Below, one piece after another: positions 38,306 to 47,885 of a DNA stretch of 64,000 nt. Position 1 is the first letter of the stretch. Each line of letters opens with the position of its first letter. Under the pieces are notes generated by a model that was not told where the DNA came from, ran no database searches, and worked only from the letters and a program-made list of their open reading frames with translations. The stretch comes from Actinomycetota bacterium (lineage in GTDB: Bacteria; Actinomycetota; Acidimicrobiia; Acidimicrobiales; AC-14): positions 1-64,000 of the forward strand of contig VAWU01000027.1 of assembly GCA_005888325.1 (NCBI GenBank). The letters are read 5' to 3'. The position numbers were made by a program, and so were the translations under genes.

Positions 38306-38887
38306 CTACGGCGGCGGCAGGTAGCGCTCGGGATCGACGGGCTGGTTGGCGATGCGCACCTCGAAGTGGAGGTGCGAGCCCGTGCACGAGCCGGTGCAGC
38401 CCATCGCCCCGACGACGTCGCCTGACGCGACCTGCCGACCGACTCCCACCGAGACGCGCGACAGGTGGGCGTAGAGCGTGGTCAGACCGTTCGGGTGGCC
38501 GATGACGACGAGCGTGCCGTACCCGCCGTAGCCACTGGGTGCCCGTCCCGCGACCAGCACGATGCCCGCGAACGCGGCGCGGATCGGGTCGCCGGTCTCG
38601 CCGTCGATGTCGATGCCGGTGTGGAGATGACCGGGCCGCCGCTCGTGGAACGGGCCGGTGACGGGCCCCACCGCCGGTCGGGTCGCCGCGGTCGCGGACA
38701 CCACGTTGGACGCCGCCGCCGCCGCCCACGCCTGAGCCGTCGGTGGCGCGGGCCGGGCGGACCGTGGCAGGAAGCTGAACACACTCGCCAACCCCCGGGG
38801 CGGGCGCTCGACGACCCCGCCCGGTGCGGTGGCGGGCAGGAGCAGGGCGGACCGGAGGGAGAGGAGGCCGGCCAGCGAGAGGAACAC
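38306..38887 (-). CDS. M23 family metallopeptidase (peptidoglycan endopeptidase)
   Basis: The 193-residue protein has a hydrophobic N-terminus serving as signal or anchor, a Pro/Ala linker and a C-terminal M23 (LytM-like) domain. Zinc ligands are visible in HLHTGIDIDG (HxxxD) and GSHLHFEV (HxH). It should cut peptidoglycan cross-bridges outside the cell, or act as a regulator if inactive. The start is the GTG at 38887; no better in-frame start lies upstream. TAGCGT about 55 bases upstream may be its -10. Confidence 0.85.
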   Translation of the reverse strand: MFLSLAGLLSLRSALLLPATAPGGVVERPPRGLASVFSFLPRSARPAPPTAQAWAAAAASNVVSATAATRPAVGPVTGPFHERRPGHLHTGIDIDGETGDPIRAAFAGIVLVAGRAPSGYGGYGTLVVIGHPNGLTTLYAHLSRVSVGVGRQVASGDVVGAMGCTGSCTGSHLHFEVRIANQPVDPERYLPPP

Positions 38888-39030
38888 GACGGCGGCGGGG
38901 AAGCCGCGCCCCGGAGGGCGTGCCCGAACGATGTGAACTCGGTCACGCTACCCGCCAAATCTCACGGAGCGCAAGCCGACGACAACGCTGAGCGTTCGCC
39001 GGCCCCTCCCTCAGCGCCGACCCGGGTGCC

Positions 39031-40005
39031 TCACCCGTCGGCGCGGGGGCTGAGATCGCGCAGCGCCTGGCGGGCGTCCTCGGCCCGCCCGCTGAGCGGG
39101 AGGATGGCGAGGGCCGGGGTGGTCACGCCCCTCTCGACGTAGCGACCCACGTGGGCCCGGCACGCCGCCGGCGAGCCGTGCACGATCAGGTCGTCGACCA
39201 CCTGGTCGGGGATCGACGCGACCGCCGCCTTGCGGTCGCCCGCCTTCCACTGGTCCCACATCGGCCGGAGGGCGTCGCCGCGCCCGAGCCACTCGTGAAA
39301 GGCGGCGTAGACGGGCACGTTCAGGTACGCCGCGATCGCGAAGCGGCCCATGGCCCGCACCGCGTCGGTGTCGTCGGACGGGCACACGAAGATCCGCGCC
39401 ACGATCTCCTTCCCGGCTCCGACGTGGGGCGCCACCGTGCGCACGTCGTCGGCCGAGAGCCAGTTGATGATCGCGCCGTCGCCCTCGCGGCCGGCCAGTC
39501 GCAGCATCCCCGGCCGCAGGGCGGCGACGAGGATGGGCGGCACGGCGGCCGGGTCGAGCTTGCGGCCCAGCCGGAAGCCCTTCACCGTGAACGTGTCGTA
39601 GCGCGCGTCGACCTTCTCGCCCGTGAGCGCGGCGCGCAGGAAGCGCACCATGTCGCGCGTGCGCTTGTAGGGCTCGTCGAAGGGGATGCCGTTCCAGCGT
39701 TCGACGATGACGTCGGACGACGTGCCGATGCCGAAGGCGAACCGGCCCGGGGCCGCCTCGGCCATGCTCGCCACGCTCATCGCCATGAGCCCGGGACCGC
39801 GGGTGAACGCGGGGACGATGGCGCATCCGAGGCGCAGTGAGGGTGTCCAGGCCGCGGCCAGCGCGAGCGGCGTGAACGCGTCCGTGCCTCCGGCCTCGCT
39901 CGACCAGAGATCGGTGTAGCCGAGGTCGGCCGCCTCCGCGTACCACTCCCGCTGCTCGGGGAGGGGGACGTGGTCGAACGGGATCGTGACGCCGTGACGA
40001 CTCAA
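39031..40005 (-). CDS. LLM-class F420-dependent oxidoreductase
   Basis: The 324-residue protein has WYAEAADLGYTDLWSSEA, RLGCAIVPAFTRGPGLMAM and GRFAFGIGTSSDVIVERWNG, a pattern of F420-dependent luciferase-like enzymes. It is related to the enzyme at 34853. The TTG start is decided by context: it overlaps the stop codon of the thioesterase gene as TTGA. The pairing with a thioesterase suggests work on acyl-CoA or lipid substrates, which is inference. Confidence 0.85.
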   Translation of the reverse strand: MSRHGVTIPFDHVPLPEQREWYAEAADLGYTDLWSSEAGGTDAFTPLALAAAWTPSLRLGCAIVPAFTRGPGLMAMSVASMAEAAPGRFAFGIGTSSDVIVERWNGIPFDEPYKRTRDMVRFLRAALTGEKVDARYDTFTVKGFRLGRKLDPAAVPPILVAALRPGMLRLAGREGDGAIINWLSADDVRTVAPHVGAGKEIVARIFVCPSDDTDAVRAMGRFAIAAYLNVPVYAAFHEWLGRGDALRPMWDQWKAGDRKAAVASIPDQVVDDLIVHGSPAACRAHVGRYVERGVTTPALAILPLSGRAEDARQALRDLSPRADG

Positions 40006-40805
40006 CTCGGGTGCTCCTTCCACCGCCGGACGATGGCGGACTGGCTGGCCGTGGCGAGGAGGCTGCCATCTTCGGCCCACATGTGCACCAGGCCGTGGCC
40101 GAAGCCGTGGGCTACGGCGTGGATCCGTACGTCGAGGAGCAGCCATTCCGTCGGGACGCGGCGCGCGACCCGGATGGTGTTGTCGAGGCTGTTGCCCCCC
40201 GCCCGCTCACCGAGCGCCTGGCTGATGCCGAACGGCACGAGGTCGCCGAGGACCGCGAGCGTGGTGATCGAATGGTCGAGACCCGGGATGCGGGCCCAGA
40301 GGGCGCTGCGGCCGTCGCCCGGTGCGCCCGGCAGCTCGTCGAGATCGCGCGCGTTCGCCCGTCGCATCTCCAGCCGGTCGAACAACGTGCCCCGCTGCCG
40401 GTCGCGTGCGGTGCGCAACGGTGACACCTCGGGTGACGGCACCTCCGGGCGGACGGCCCACTGACCCGCCATGGTGTCGGCGCGGGTGCCCAGCGCGGCG
40501 TTGACCGTGAAGATCTCGTCGTCGTCGACCCGCCCGACCGCGCGCGCCTGGCTCGTCTGACGGCCGGTCACCATCGCCACCACCTCGATCTCGACGACCG
40601 CCGGCGGCCGGGCGAACGACAGGTACTGCGCGGTGGCCCAGACGGTGGGACGGCCCGTGCTGCGCTCCATGGCTTCGACGGCCGCGGCCAGGCCGCAGCC
40701 GCCGAAGAGCGCGCCCATGCCGCTGAGCACGCCGAGGCTCACGGGAAGGCGCCAGCGGTTGGGATCGTCGGTCGGCTCGAGCCCGAGGAACTCGAGGCCG
40801 TTCAC
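40002..40805 (-). CDS. Acyl-CoA thioesterase-like protein (TesB-type double hotdog)
   Basis: The 267-residue protein has two hotdog-like halves: GMGALFGGCGLAAAVEAMER with ATAQYLSFARPPAVVEIEV, and a second with NSLDNTIRVARRVPTEWLLLDV and GLVHMWAEDGSLLATASQ, as in TesB-type thioesterases. It would hydrolyse acyl-CoAs. GTG 40805 is preferred; an ATG at 40907 would overlap the divergent amidase gene and add a non-conserved stretch. TAGAGT (40852-40857) probably drives it, with a 9-codon ORF in the leader. Confidence 0.8.
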   Translation of the reverse strand: MNGLEFLGLEPTDDPNRWRLPVSLGVLSGMGALFGGCGLAAAVEAMERSTGRPTVWATAQYLSFARPPAVVEIEVVAMVTGRQTSQARAVGRVDDDEIFTVNAALGTRADTMAGQWAVRPEVPSPEVSPLRTARDRQRGTLFDRLEMRRANARDLDELPGAPGDGRSALWARIPGLDHSITTLAVLGDLVPFGISQALGERAGGNSLDNTIRVARRVPTEWLLLDVRIHAVAHGFGHGLVHMWAEDGSLLATASQSAIVRRWKEHPS

Positions 40806-40815
40806 ACCGGCCCGC

Positions 40816-40845
40816 TCATCGGTCGTCGCGTGCGGGCAGAGACAT
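40816..40845 (-). CDS. Possible 9-codon leader ORF before the thioesterase
   Basis: ATG 40845 lies 6 bases after TAGAGT, as in leaderless genes here, and reads MSLPARDDR then TGA, 10 bases before the thioesterase GTG. It could couple or limit thioesterase translation. An alternative is that the true N-terminus needs a frameshift. Confidence 0.2.
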   Translation of the reverse strand: MSLPARDDR

Positions 40846-40895
40846 CGGAGCACTCTAAGCGGCACGCCCGAAACGAGGCGCACTAGCTTGCCGCC

Positions 40896-42311
40896 ATGTC
40901 CGATCAACCCTGGCTCGGCGACGCCTGCTCGCTCGTCGACGCGTTCCGCGCCGGCGAGCTGTCCCCACTCGAGGCACTCGACGCGTCGCTCGGGGCCATC
41001 GAGCGCTCACAGCTCAACGCCTTCTGCCACGTCGACCCCGAGCGGTCGCGCGCGTGGGCGCAGGCCGCCGACGTCTCGCTTCCGTTCGGCGGCGTCGCCA
41101 TCGGAGTCAAGGAGATCGACGGTGGCGTTGCGGGATGGCCCGACACGCACGCGTCGCTCGTGTTCAAGGACCAGCTGTCGACGCGCGACTCGACCCAGGT
41201 GAGCCGGCTCCTGGCCGCGGGTGCGGTCCCGGCCGGCCTCACCAACTCGAGCGAGTTCGGCGGCATCAACTGCACGCACACGCGGCTGCACGGAACCACG
41301 CGCAACCCGTGGAACCCCGCCCGCACGCCCGGCGGCTCGACTGGTGGCGGCGCGTCGAGTGTCGCGGGCGGCCTCGTCACCTTGAGCACCGGAGGCGACG
41401 GTGGCGGCTCCATCCGCATCCCCGCGGGCCTCTGCGGGCTCCTCGGCCTGAAGCACACCTTCGGCCGCATCCCGCGCGGCCCGTTCACCGAGATCGGCGC
41501 GCTCACCGTCACGATCGGGTGCGTCAGCCGGTCGGTGCGGGACACCGCCCGCTGGCTCGACGTGTGCAACGGCCAGGACGCGCACGACCCCTTGAGCCTC
41601 CCGCGTGTCGACGGCTGGGAAGCGGGGCTCGGGACGCTCGACCTGAAGGGCCGACGCGTTGCCATCGTCCCGACGCTGGGCGCCGCCATCCTCCACCCCG
41701 AGGTCGAGCGCACGGTGCGCGCCGCGTCCGAGGCGCTGGCCGCGGACGCCGGGCTGCGAGTCGTCGACGTCGACGTGCGCCTGCCCGAGCTCAGCTTCGA
41801 GTGGGCGCTCGCGGGCCTCGTCGGTCTGCGCCATCTGCTCGGCGACCTCTACCCGGCCTGCGAGGACGACCTCACGCCCGAGATCCGGTTCGGCCTCAAC
41901 GTCGCAACCACCGTGTTCAACCTCGAGGCGGCGGCGCGGGTGGAGGGCCAGCGGAAGCAGTTCAACGAGACGATGGCCGCCATCTTCGAGCAGGTCGACT
42001 TCGTGATGGCCTCGACGAACCCCGACGTGGCCTTCGTGGCCGAGGGCCCCCTCCCCACCACCATCGGCGACGTCGATCTGGCGAGGGAGCACGGGCTCGA
42101 GCGCGCGCTGGGCAACCAGGGTGCGCTCACCATCCCCTCCAACATCCACGGCAACCCCGCGGTCTCCATCCCCGCAGGCACGTTCGACGGACTGCCGGTC
42201 GGGCTCCAGGTGCTCGGTCGGCACCACGAGGAGGCGCTCCTGCTCGACCTCGCGCTGATCGCCGAGCGCGAGCGGCCCTGGCCGTTGGTGGCTCCCGGCG
42301 CTCCCTGCTGA
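40896..42311 (+). CDS. Amidase signature family enzyme
   Basis: The 471-residue protein has the Ser-cisSer-Lys site of the family: Lys72 in GVKEIDGG, GGSTGGGASSVAGG, and the nucleophile Ser in GGDGGGSIRIPA. It hydrolyses amides of unknown identity. It is not clearly GatA: GatB and GatC are not adjacent. TAGCTT at 40884-40889 lies 6 bases before the ATG. Confidence 0.9.
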   Translation: MSDQPWLGDACSLVDAFRAGELSPLEALDASLGAIERSQLNAFCHVDPERSRAWAQAADVSLPFGGVAIGVKEIDGGVAGWPDTHASLVFKDQLSTRDSTQVSRLLAAGAVPAGLTNSSEFGGINCTHTRLHGTTRNPWNPARTPGGSTGGGASSVAGGLVTLSTGGDGGGSIRIPAGLCGLLGLKHTFGRIPRGPFTEIGALTVTIGCVSRSVRDTARWLDVCNGQDAHDPLSLPRVDGWEAGLGTLDLKGRRVAIVPTLGAAILHPEVERTVRAASEALAADAGLRVVDVDVRLPELSFEWALAGLVGLRHLLGDLYPACEDDLTPEIRFGLNVATTVFNLEAAARVEGQRKQFNETMAAIFEQVDFVMASTNPDVAFVAEGPLPTTIGDVDLAREHGLERALGNQGALTIPSNIHGNPAVSIPAGTFDGLPVGLQVLGRHHEEALLLDLALIAERERPWPLVAPGAPC

Positions 42312-42337
42312 ACGCAGGCGCGCTCCGCCTGGCCGGG

Positions 42338-42353
42338 TCGAACACCCGTTCGC
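42338..42353. promoter_or_regulatory. LexA (SOS) box-like operator upstream of a 48-residue gene
   Basis: TCGAACACCCGTTCGC matches the actinobacterial LexA consensus TCGAACRNNYGTTCGA at all fixed positions but the last base. It lies 20 bases upstream of the probable -10 element CAGAAT (42374-42379), so it would cover the -35 region and block polymerase. Confidence 0.6.
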
Positions 42354-42385
42354 TCGTTGTCACACCCTTCTGCCAGAATGGGGCC

Positions 42386-43728
<1,343 letters not shown>

Positions 43729-43783
43729 GCGTTCCCCGAACGCGGCCCCCGCCGCCTCCGTGAGCCGACGAAAGGAGCAACCG

Positions 43784-44320
43784 ATGCCGCGCGCTTCGAC
43801 ACTGCCGCGCGCCTTCGCCGTCGGGATCGTCCTCGCCCTGTGCTCCACCGCGTGCGGCGGCGGTGGGGGCGCGTCGACGCCGGCGGCGCCCGGCACGGCC
43901 ACCGTGGCACGCGTCGTCGACGGCGACACGATCCGGGTCCGCATCAAGGGCCGCGAAGAGCGGGTCCGGCTGGTGGGCATCGACACGCCCGAGTCGGTGA
44001 AGCCGGGCACACCGGTGCAGTGCTTCGCGCTCGCGGCGTCGGCGCGCACCAAGGCGCTGCTGCCGAAGGGCAGCGCGGTCCGGCTCGTCCGCGACGTCGA
44101 GGAGCGCGACCGCTACGGGCGCCTGCTCGCCTACGTGTACCGCGCCCGCGACGATCTCTTCGTCAACCTCGCGCTCGTGCGCGAGGGCTACGCCGTGGTG
44201 CTCACGGTGCCGCCCAACGTCGCCCACACCGGCGAGTTCGTGGCCGCGGCGGGCGACGCGCGCGAGCACGGTCGCGGCCTCTGGAGCCGGTGCGAGGCGG
44301 GCGCGGTCCCCGATGGGTGA
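43784..44320 (+). CDS. Thermonuclease (SNase-like) lipoprotein
   Basis: The 178-residue protein has a lipoprotein signal ending CSTAC (Cys24) followed by a Gly-rich linker, and a staphylococcal-nuclease-like OB fold with ARVVDGDTIRVRI, LVGIDTPES and EERDRYGRLLAYVY. The catalytic Arg/Glu pattern appears intact, so it may be an extracellular, calcium-dependent nuclease anchored to the membrane. AAAGGAG, 6 bases before the ATG, is one of the best ribosome-binding sites here. Confidence 0.9.
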   Translation: MPRASTLPRAFAVGIVLALCSTACGGGGGASTPAAPGTATVARVVDGDTIRVRIKGREERVRLVGIDTPESVKPGTPVQCFALAASARTKALLPKGSAVRLVRDVEERDRYGRLLAYVYRARDDLFVNLALVREGYAVVLTVPPNVAHTGEFVAAAGDAREHGRGLWSRCEAGAVPDG

Positions 44321-44337
44321 GAGGTACCGTCTTCACC

Positions 44338-45174
44338 GTGACGTCTCTCGCCGAACGCCTCGGCCACCCGCCCGACGCCCGGCTGCTGATCGTCAACTGC
44401 GACGACCTGGGTTCGAGTCACGCGGCCAACGTCGGTGTCTACGAGGCCCTCCGTGACGGCGTCGCCACCAGCGCGACCCTCATGGTCCCCTGCCCGTGGG
44501 CACGCGAGGCGGCCTCGCGCTATCGCGGCGAGGACGTGGGGGTGCACCTCACGCTCAACGCCGAGTACGACCTCTACCGCTGGGGGCCGATCACCCACGC
44601 GCCCTCGCTGCTCGACGGCGACGGCGGCTTCCCTCGCACGATCGACGACGTGTGGGACCACGCGGACATCGACGAGGTGCGGCGCGAGTGCCGCGCCCAG
44701 ATCGAGCGCGCCATCTACTGGGGTTTCGACGTCAGCCACATCGATTCGCACATGGGCACGCTCCAGCTGCGGCCGGAGTTCTTCGACGTCTACCTCGAGC
44801 TGGCGGTCGACTTCGGGCTGCCCCTGCGTCTCAGCGGCGGGTCGACCGAACGGCTGGTCGGCTTCCCGTTCCGCCGCCTCGCGGGCGACGAGGGCGTCGT
44901 GTTCCCCGACCACTTCCTCCACGTGCGGGGCGTCGGCTCCCGCCGGGCCATCGAGCGGGCACTCGGCGAGCTGCGCCCGGGCGTGACCGAGGTCTACGTG
45001 CACCCGGCGATCGACACCGCCGAGCTCCGGTCGCTCGCACCCGACTGGGCCGGGCGGGTCGACGACCACGACCTCGTCACCGGCCACACGCCGCTGCGGG
45101 CGCTGGCCGAGCGGGCCGGCGTCGGGTTCGTTGGCTGGCGCGAGCTGCGCGAGCTGCAGCGCTCGCTCAACTGA
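44338..45174 (+). CDS. YdjC/ChbG-type polysaccharide deacetylase-like protein
   Basis: The 278-residue protein has LLIVNCDDLGSSHAANVG, GVHLTLNAEYD and SHIDSHMGTLQLRPEFF, giving the Asp-Asp and His metal ligands of the YdjC family, which deacetylates chito-oligosaccharides or related sugars. A wider role in polar metabolite breakdown is possible. TACCGT at 44325-44330 lies 7 bases before the GTG. The last 8 bases overlap the convergent anti-sigma gene. Confidence 0.88.
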   Translation: MTSLAERLGHPPDARLLIVNCDDLGSSHAANVGVYEALRDGVATSATLMVPCPWAREAASRYRGEDVGVHLTLNAEYDLYRWGPITHAPSLLDGDGGFPRTIDDVWDHADIDEVRRECRAQIERAIYWGFDVSHIDSHMGTLQLRPEFFDVYLELAVDFGLPLRLSGGSTERLVGFPFRRLAGDEGVVFPDHFLHVRGVGSRRAIERALGELRPGVTEVYVHPAIDTAELRSLAPDWAGRVDDHDLVTGHTPLRALAERAGVGFVGWRELRELQRSLN

Positions 45175-45898
45175 GCTCACCGCTGTAGAGCGGCTTGGTC
45201 GGCTGCGCGGCGCCGCCGCGCACCTCGTTGCTGATGGCGAACCCCGCCGGATCGCCGGCCGCCGTGAACGCCACGATCCCCGGGTCGGGCCCGAGCACGC
45301 CCGCCGAGATCGGCTTGCCGTCGACGAGCGCCCACAGCTGGTAGGTGCGATCGGACCGCAGGGGCGCGAGGCGGTCCTTCACCAGGAAGCCGGTGCCGTC
45401 GGGCCGGAGCACGACCTCGGCGCCCTGGGCGCCGCTCGCGGACACCAGGTTGACCGTGCGTGACCGGGGGTCCTGCTGGGCCTGGACGACGACCCGCTCG
45501 ATCCCGTTCTGCGCCTCGAGCCGATCGACCTGGTTGCCGAGGTCGACGACCTTCACCCCGAAGAAGACCGCGACGACCGCCGCCACCGCGGCCACCGCCG
45601 CCGCAGCCCGCACGCTGATCGAGCGGCGCGCCGGCAGCGCCACCACCGGTGCGAGGTCGAGGGGCGGGGGTGCCTCCTCCAATGCCCCGGAGATGCGGTC
45701 CCAGAGACCCTCCGGCGCGGTGTACCCGTTGTGGGCCAGGAAGGCCGCCACCTCCCGGAACTCGGCCACCTCGGCGCGACACCGCGGGCACTCCATGAGG
45801 TGGAGCTCGACCAGCTCGCGCTCGTCGGGCTCGACCGCATCGAGCGCGAAGGCGCCGGTGAGCGCCCGGAGCTCCTCGTGGCTCAGCTCTCGGTCCAT
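45167..45898 (-). CDS. RskA-type transmembrane anti-sigma factor
   Basis: The 243-residue protein has an N-terminal ZAS domain with HX3CX2C (His33, Cys37, Cys40), one membrane helix (about 96-118) and an extracytoplasmic RskA domain (QLWALVDGKPISAGVLG). In mycobacteria RskA holds SigK at the membrane and is released by stepwise proteolysis. Here it overlaps the sigma gene by 16 bases, so the two are translated together. Confidence 0.9.
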   Translation of the reverse strand: MDRELSHEELRALTGAFALDAVEPDERELVELHLMECPRCRAEVAEFREVAAFLAHNGYTAPEGLWDRISGALEEAPPPLDLAPVVALPARRSISVRAAAAVAAVAAVVAVFFGVKVVDLGNQVDRLEAQNGIERVVVQAQQDPRSRTVNLVSASGAQGAEVVLRPDGTGFLVKDRLAPLRSDRTYQLWALVDGKPISAGVLGPDPGIVAFTAAGDPAGFAISNEVRGGAAQPTKPLYSGELS

Positions 45899-46467
45899 GC
45901 CCCACTCACTCCCGCGTCCGAGAGCTGATCCCGCATCCGCCGGAGGCCCGATCGGATGCGGCTCTTCACCGTGCCCTCCGGCTGGTCGAGCATCACGGCG
46001 ACCTGTCGGTACGTGTGACCGCCGAAGTAGGCGAGCTCGATGGCGCGTCGCTCGTCGATCGGGAGCGTCGCCATGACCTCGTTCACCTGATCGGCCATCG
46101 AGAGGTCCATGACCTCGCGCTCGATGTCGTAGCCGGACTCGGCCGTCTGGCGGGCGTCACGTTCTTCGCGGCGCCGGCGCGACGTCTCCGCGCGCAGCAC
46201 GTCGACCGATCGCCCGTGCGTCTGGGCGAGCAGGAAGGCCCGCAGCGACCCACGCTCGGGATCGAACTTCTCGGGCTGGTTCCACAGCCGTAGGAACACC
46301 TCCTGGACGACCTCCTCGGCCATGCCCGGGTCGATCAACAGCCGACGGGAGAGCGCGAAGACCGCGCCCGCGTGACGCCGGTACGCCTCGGCCAGCGCGT
46401 CCTGCCGCCAGCGCCCGATGGCGACGACGACCGCGGCATCGCTCGCCTGCCGAAGGGAGTCAGCCAT
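45883..46467 (-). CDS. SigK-like ECF sigma factor
   Basis: The 194-residue protein has region 2 (LAEAYRRHAGAVFALSRRLL, VVQEVFLRLWNQPEKFDP) and region 4 (LPIDERRAIELAYFGGHTYRQVA, EGTVKSRIRSGLRRMRDQL). It pairs with the RskA-like anti-sigma factor overlapping its end. It should control an envelope or redox response, most likely the divergent cupredoxin and ferritin-like genes. CAGAGT, 6 bases before the ATG, is a possible -10; an ECF-type autoregulated promoter could not be identified. Confidence 0.9.
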   Translation of the reverse strand: MADSLRQASDAAVVVAIGRWRQDALAEAYRRHAGAVFALSRRLLIDPGMAEEVVQEVFLRLWNQPEKFDPERGSLRAFLLAQTHGRSVDVLRAETSRRRREERDARQTAESGYDIEREVMDLSMADQVNEVMATLPIDERRAIELAYFGGHTYRQVAVMLDQPEGTVKSRIRSGLRRMRDQLSDAGVSGAWTES

Positions 46468-46633
46468 CACGACACTCTGGTGTTCGTTGCCGATGGCCCC
46501 CGCGGATGCACCCACCACCGGAGGTGCCACGAGCCGGTGCCGCGGTGGCAAAAGCGGCTCGCGCGCCAGCCGGCGGCGTAGCGTCGTGGGCCCGGGTGCC
46601 ACCCGACGTTCCTCGGATCGCTGGAGGTTTTCC

Positions 46634-46993
46634 ATGCTCGCCGCCGGTCGCCGGCCGTTGGGCCTCGTCCTGGTCGTGGTCGTCGCCGTCGCCTTGGGGT
46701 CGTGCGGCACGAGCGAGGACCACCGCGACGCCGGGGCGATCACGATGCAGGAGTTCGCCTTCAACCCCAGCCCGTTCCTCGCCACGGTCGGCCAATCCAT
46801 ACGGGTCGTGAACCTCGACGGCGTCGTGCACACCCTCACGGCCGACGATGGCTCCGTCGCCACCAGGCGTATCGCGAGCGGGGGAACCGACACCATCACC
46901 GTCACCCGACCGGGTGTGACCGCCTACCACTGCGCCATCCACGACTTCATGCGCGGCCGCATCCGCATCAAGAAGCAGACCCGTAGCAAGTGA
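46634..46993 (+). CDS. Cupredoxin-domain lipoprotein
   Basis: The 119-residue protein has a lipobox LGSC (Cys24) and a small cupredoxin fold with all type-1 copper ligands: His66 in VVHTL, then Cys100, His103 and Met106 in YHCAIHDFM. It could carry electrons or bind copper outside the membrane. CTGGAGG precedes the ATG by 6 bases. It is divergent from the SigK/RskA-like pair and leads the ferritin-like genes. Confidence 0.88.
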   Translation: MLAAGRRPLGLVLVVVVAVALGSCGTSEDHRDAGAITMQEFAFNPSPFLATVGQSIRVVNLDGVVHTLTADDGSVATRRIASGGTDTITVTRPGVTAYHCAIHDFMRGRIRIKKQTRSK

Positions 46994-47033
46994 ACCAAGC
47001 ACCCACCATCGAAGAGGAGAAGAGGAGCAGCCT

Positions 47034-47885
47034 GTGAGTGTCGACGAACGTGCCCTCGGCGCGTTGCTCGAGGAGTCCAACGACCTCCAGTCGGGCGCGA
47101 TGCGCTCGATCCGGGAGCCGTTGCGCGAGCTGGTCGAGCGGGGCCAGGAGCGACGGGCCCACGGAGGCCTCGACCCTGACGAGCAGCGTCAGTTCACCAC
47201 CGAGCGCAACCGTCTCGTGCGGTCCCGCCTCTGCGGGACGGGTGCGTTCGCCACCCTCGGCTTCGGTGCGGCCCTGCTGGCGCTGTTCGACTCACCCGCG
47301 TTCGCGGTGGGAGGTTCCGACGTGCAGATCCTGCAGACGGCGGCGTCGCTCGAGAACCTGGCCGTCGCGACGTACGACCTCGCGCTCACGTTCGACTTCA
47401 TCGGCGGCAGCACCGCGATCCCGACCGTGAAGGCGTTCGCCATGACGACGAAGGACCAGCACGACGCGCACGCGAAGGCGTTCAACGCCGCGCTCAAGCG
47501 GCTCGGGGGTAAGGAGCAGACCGCACCCGACCCTGTGCTGCTCGACACGGTCAATCGCGCCAAGGCCACGCTGACGGGCCCCGGACCGGTCATCGACCTC
47601 GCCATCACGCTGGAGGACACCGCGGCACAGACCTACGTCGCCAACACGAGCGCGCTGACCGACAAGCAGGCGCGCAACGTGACAGCGAGCATCATGGGCG
47701 TCGAGGCACAACACGTCGCCGTGCTCCTCGCGGTGAAGGCGCTCGTCGGCGCCAACCTCGCCGACCAGGTCAAGCTGCCACCCGACCTGGCCCTGCTCCC
47801 CGAAGCTGCCGGCAGCGTCGGGTTTCCGGGAGCGTTCTACAAGACCGACAAGTCCCGTCCCGCAGAGGAAGGGGCGGTCACGTGA
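47034..47885 (+). CDS. Ferritin-like domain membrane or exported protein
   Basis: The 283-residue protein has a 60-residue cytoplasmic-looking start, a hydrophobic signal or anchor (about 66-92) and a four-helix ferritin-like domain with helix motifs LQTAASLENLAVATYDLAL, a DQHDAHAKAF segment, LAITLEDTAAQTYVAN and IMGVEAQHVAVLL. The Glu and ExxH-like residues suit a di-metal site. It may store or oxidise a metal or act as a peroxidase; this is inference. A strong AGAAGAGGAG precedes the GTG. Confidence 0.85.
   Translation: MSVDERALGALLEESNDLQSGAMRSIREPLRELVERGQERRAHGGLDPDEQRQFTTERNRLVRSRLCGTGAFATLGFGAALLALFDSPAFAVGGSDVQILQTAASLENLAVATYDLALTFDFIGGSTAIPTVKAFAMTTKDQHDAHAKAFNAALKRLGGKEQTAPDPVLLDTVNRAKATLTGPGPVIDLAITLEDTAAQTYVANTSALTDKQARNVTASIMGVEAQHVAVLLAVKALVGANLADQVKLPPDLALLPEAAGSVGFPGAFYKTDKSRPAEEGAVT

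Noticed and set aside
44095-44115. EERDRYGR in the SNase-like protein resembling the repeat peptide.
   Set aside because: It is the conserved active-site motif of SNase-like proteins.
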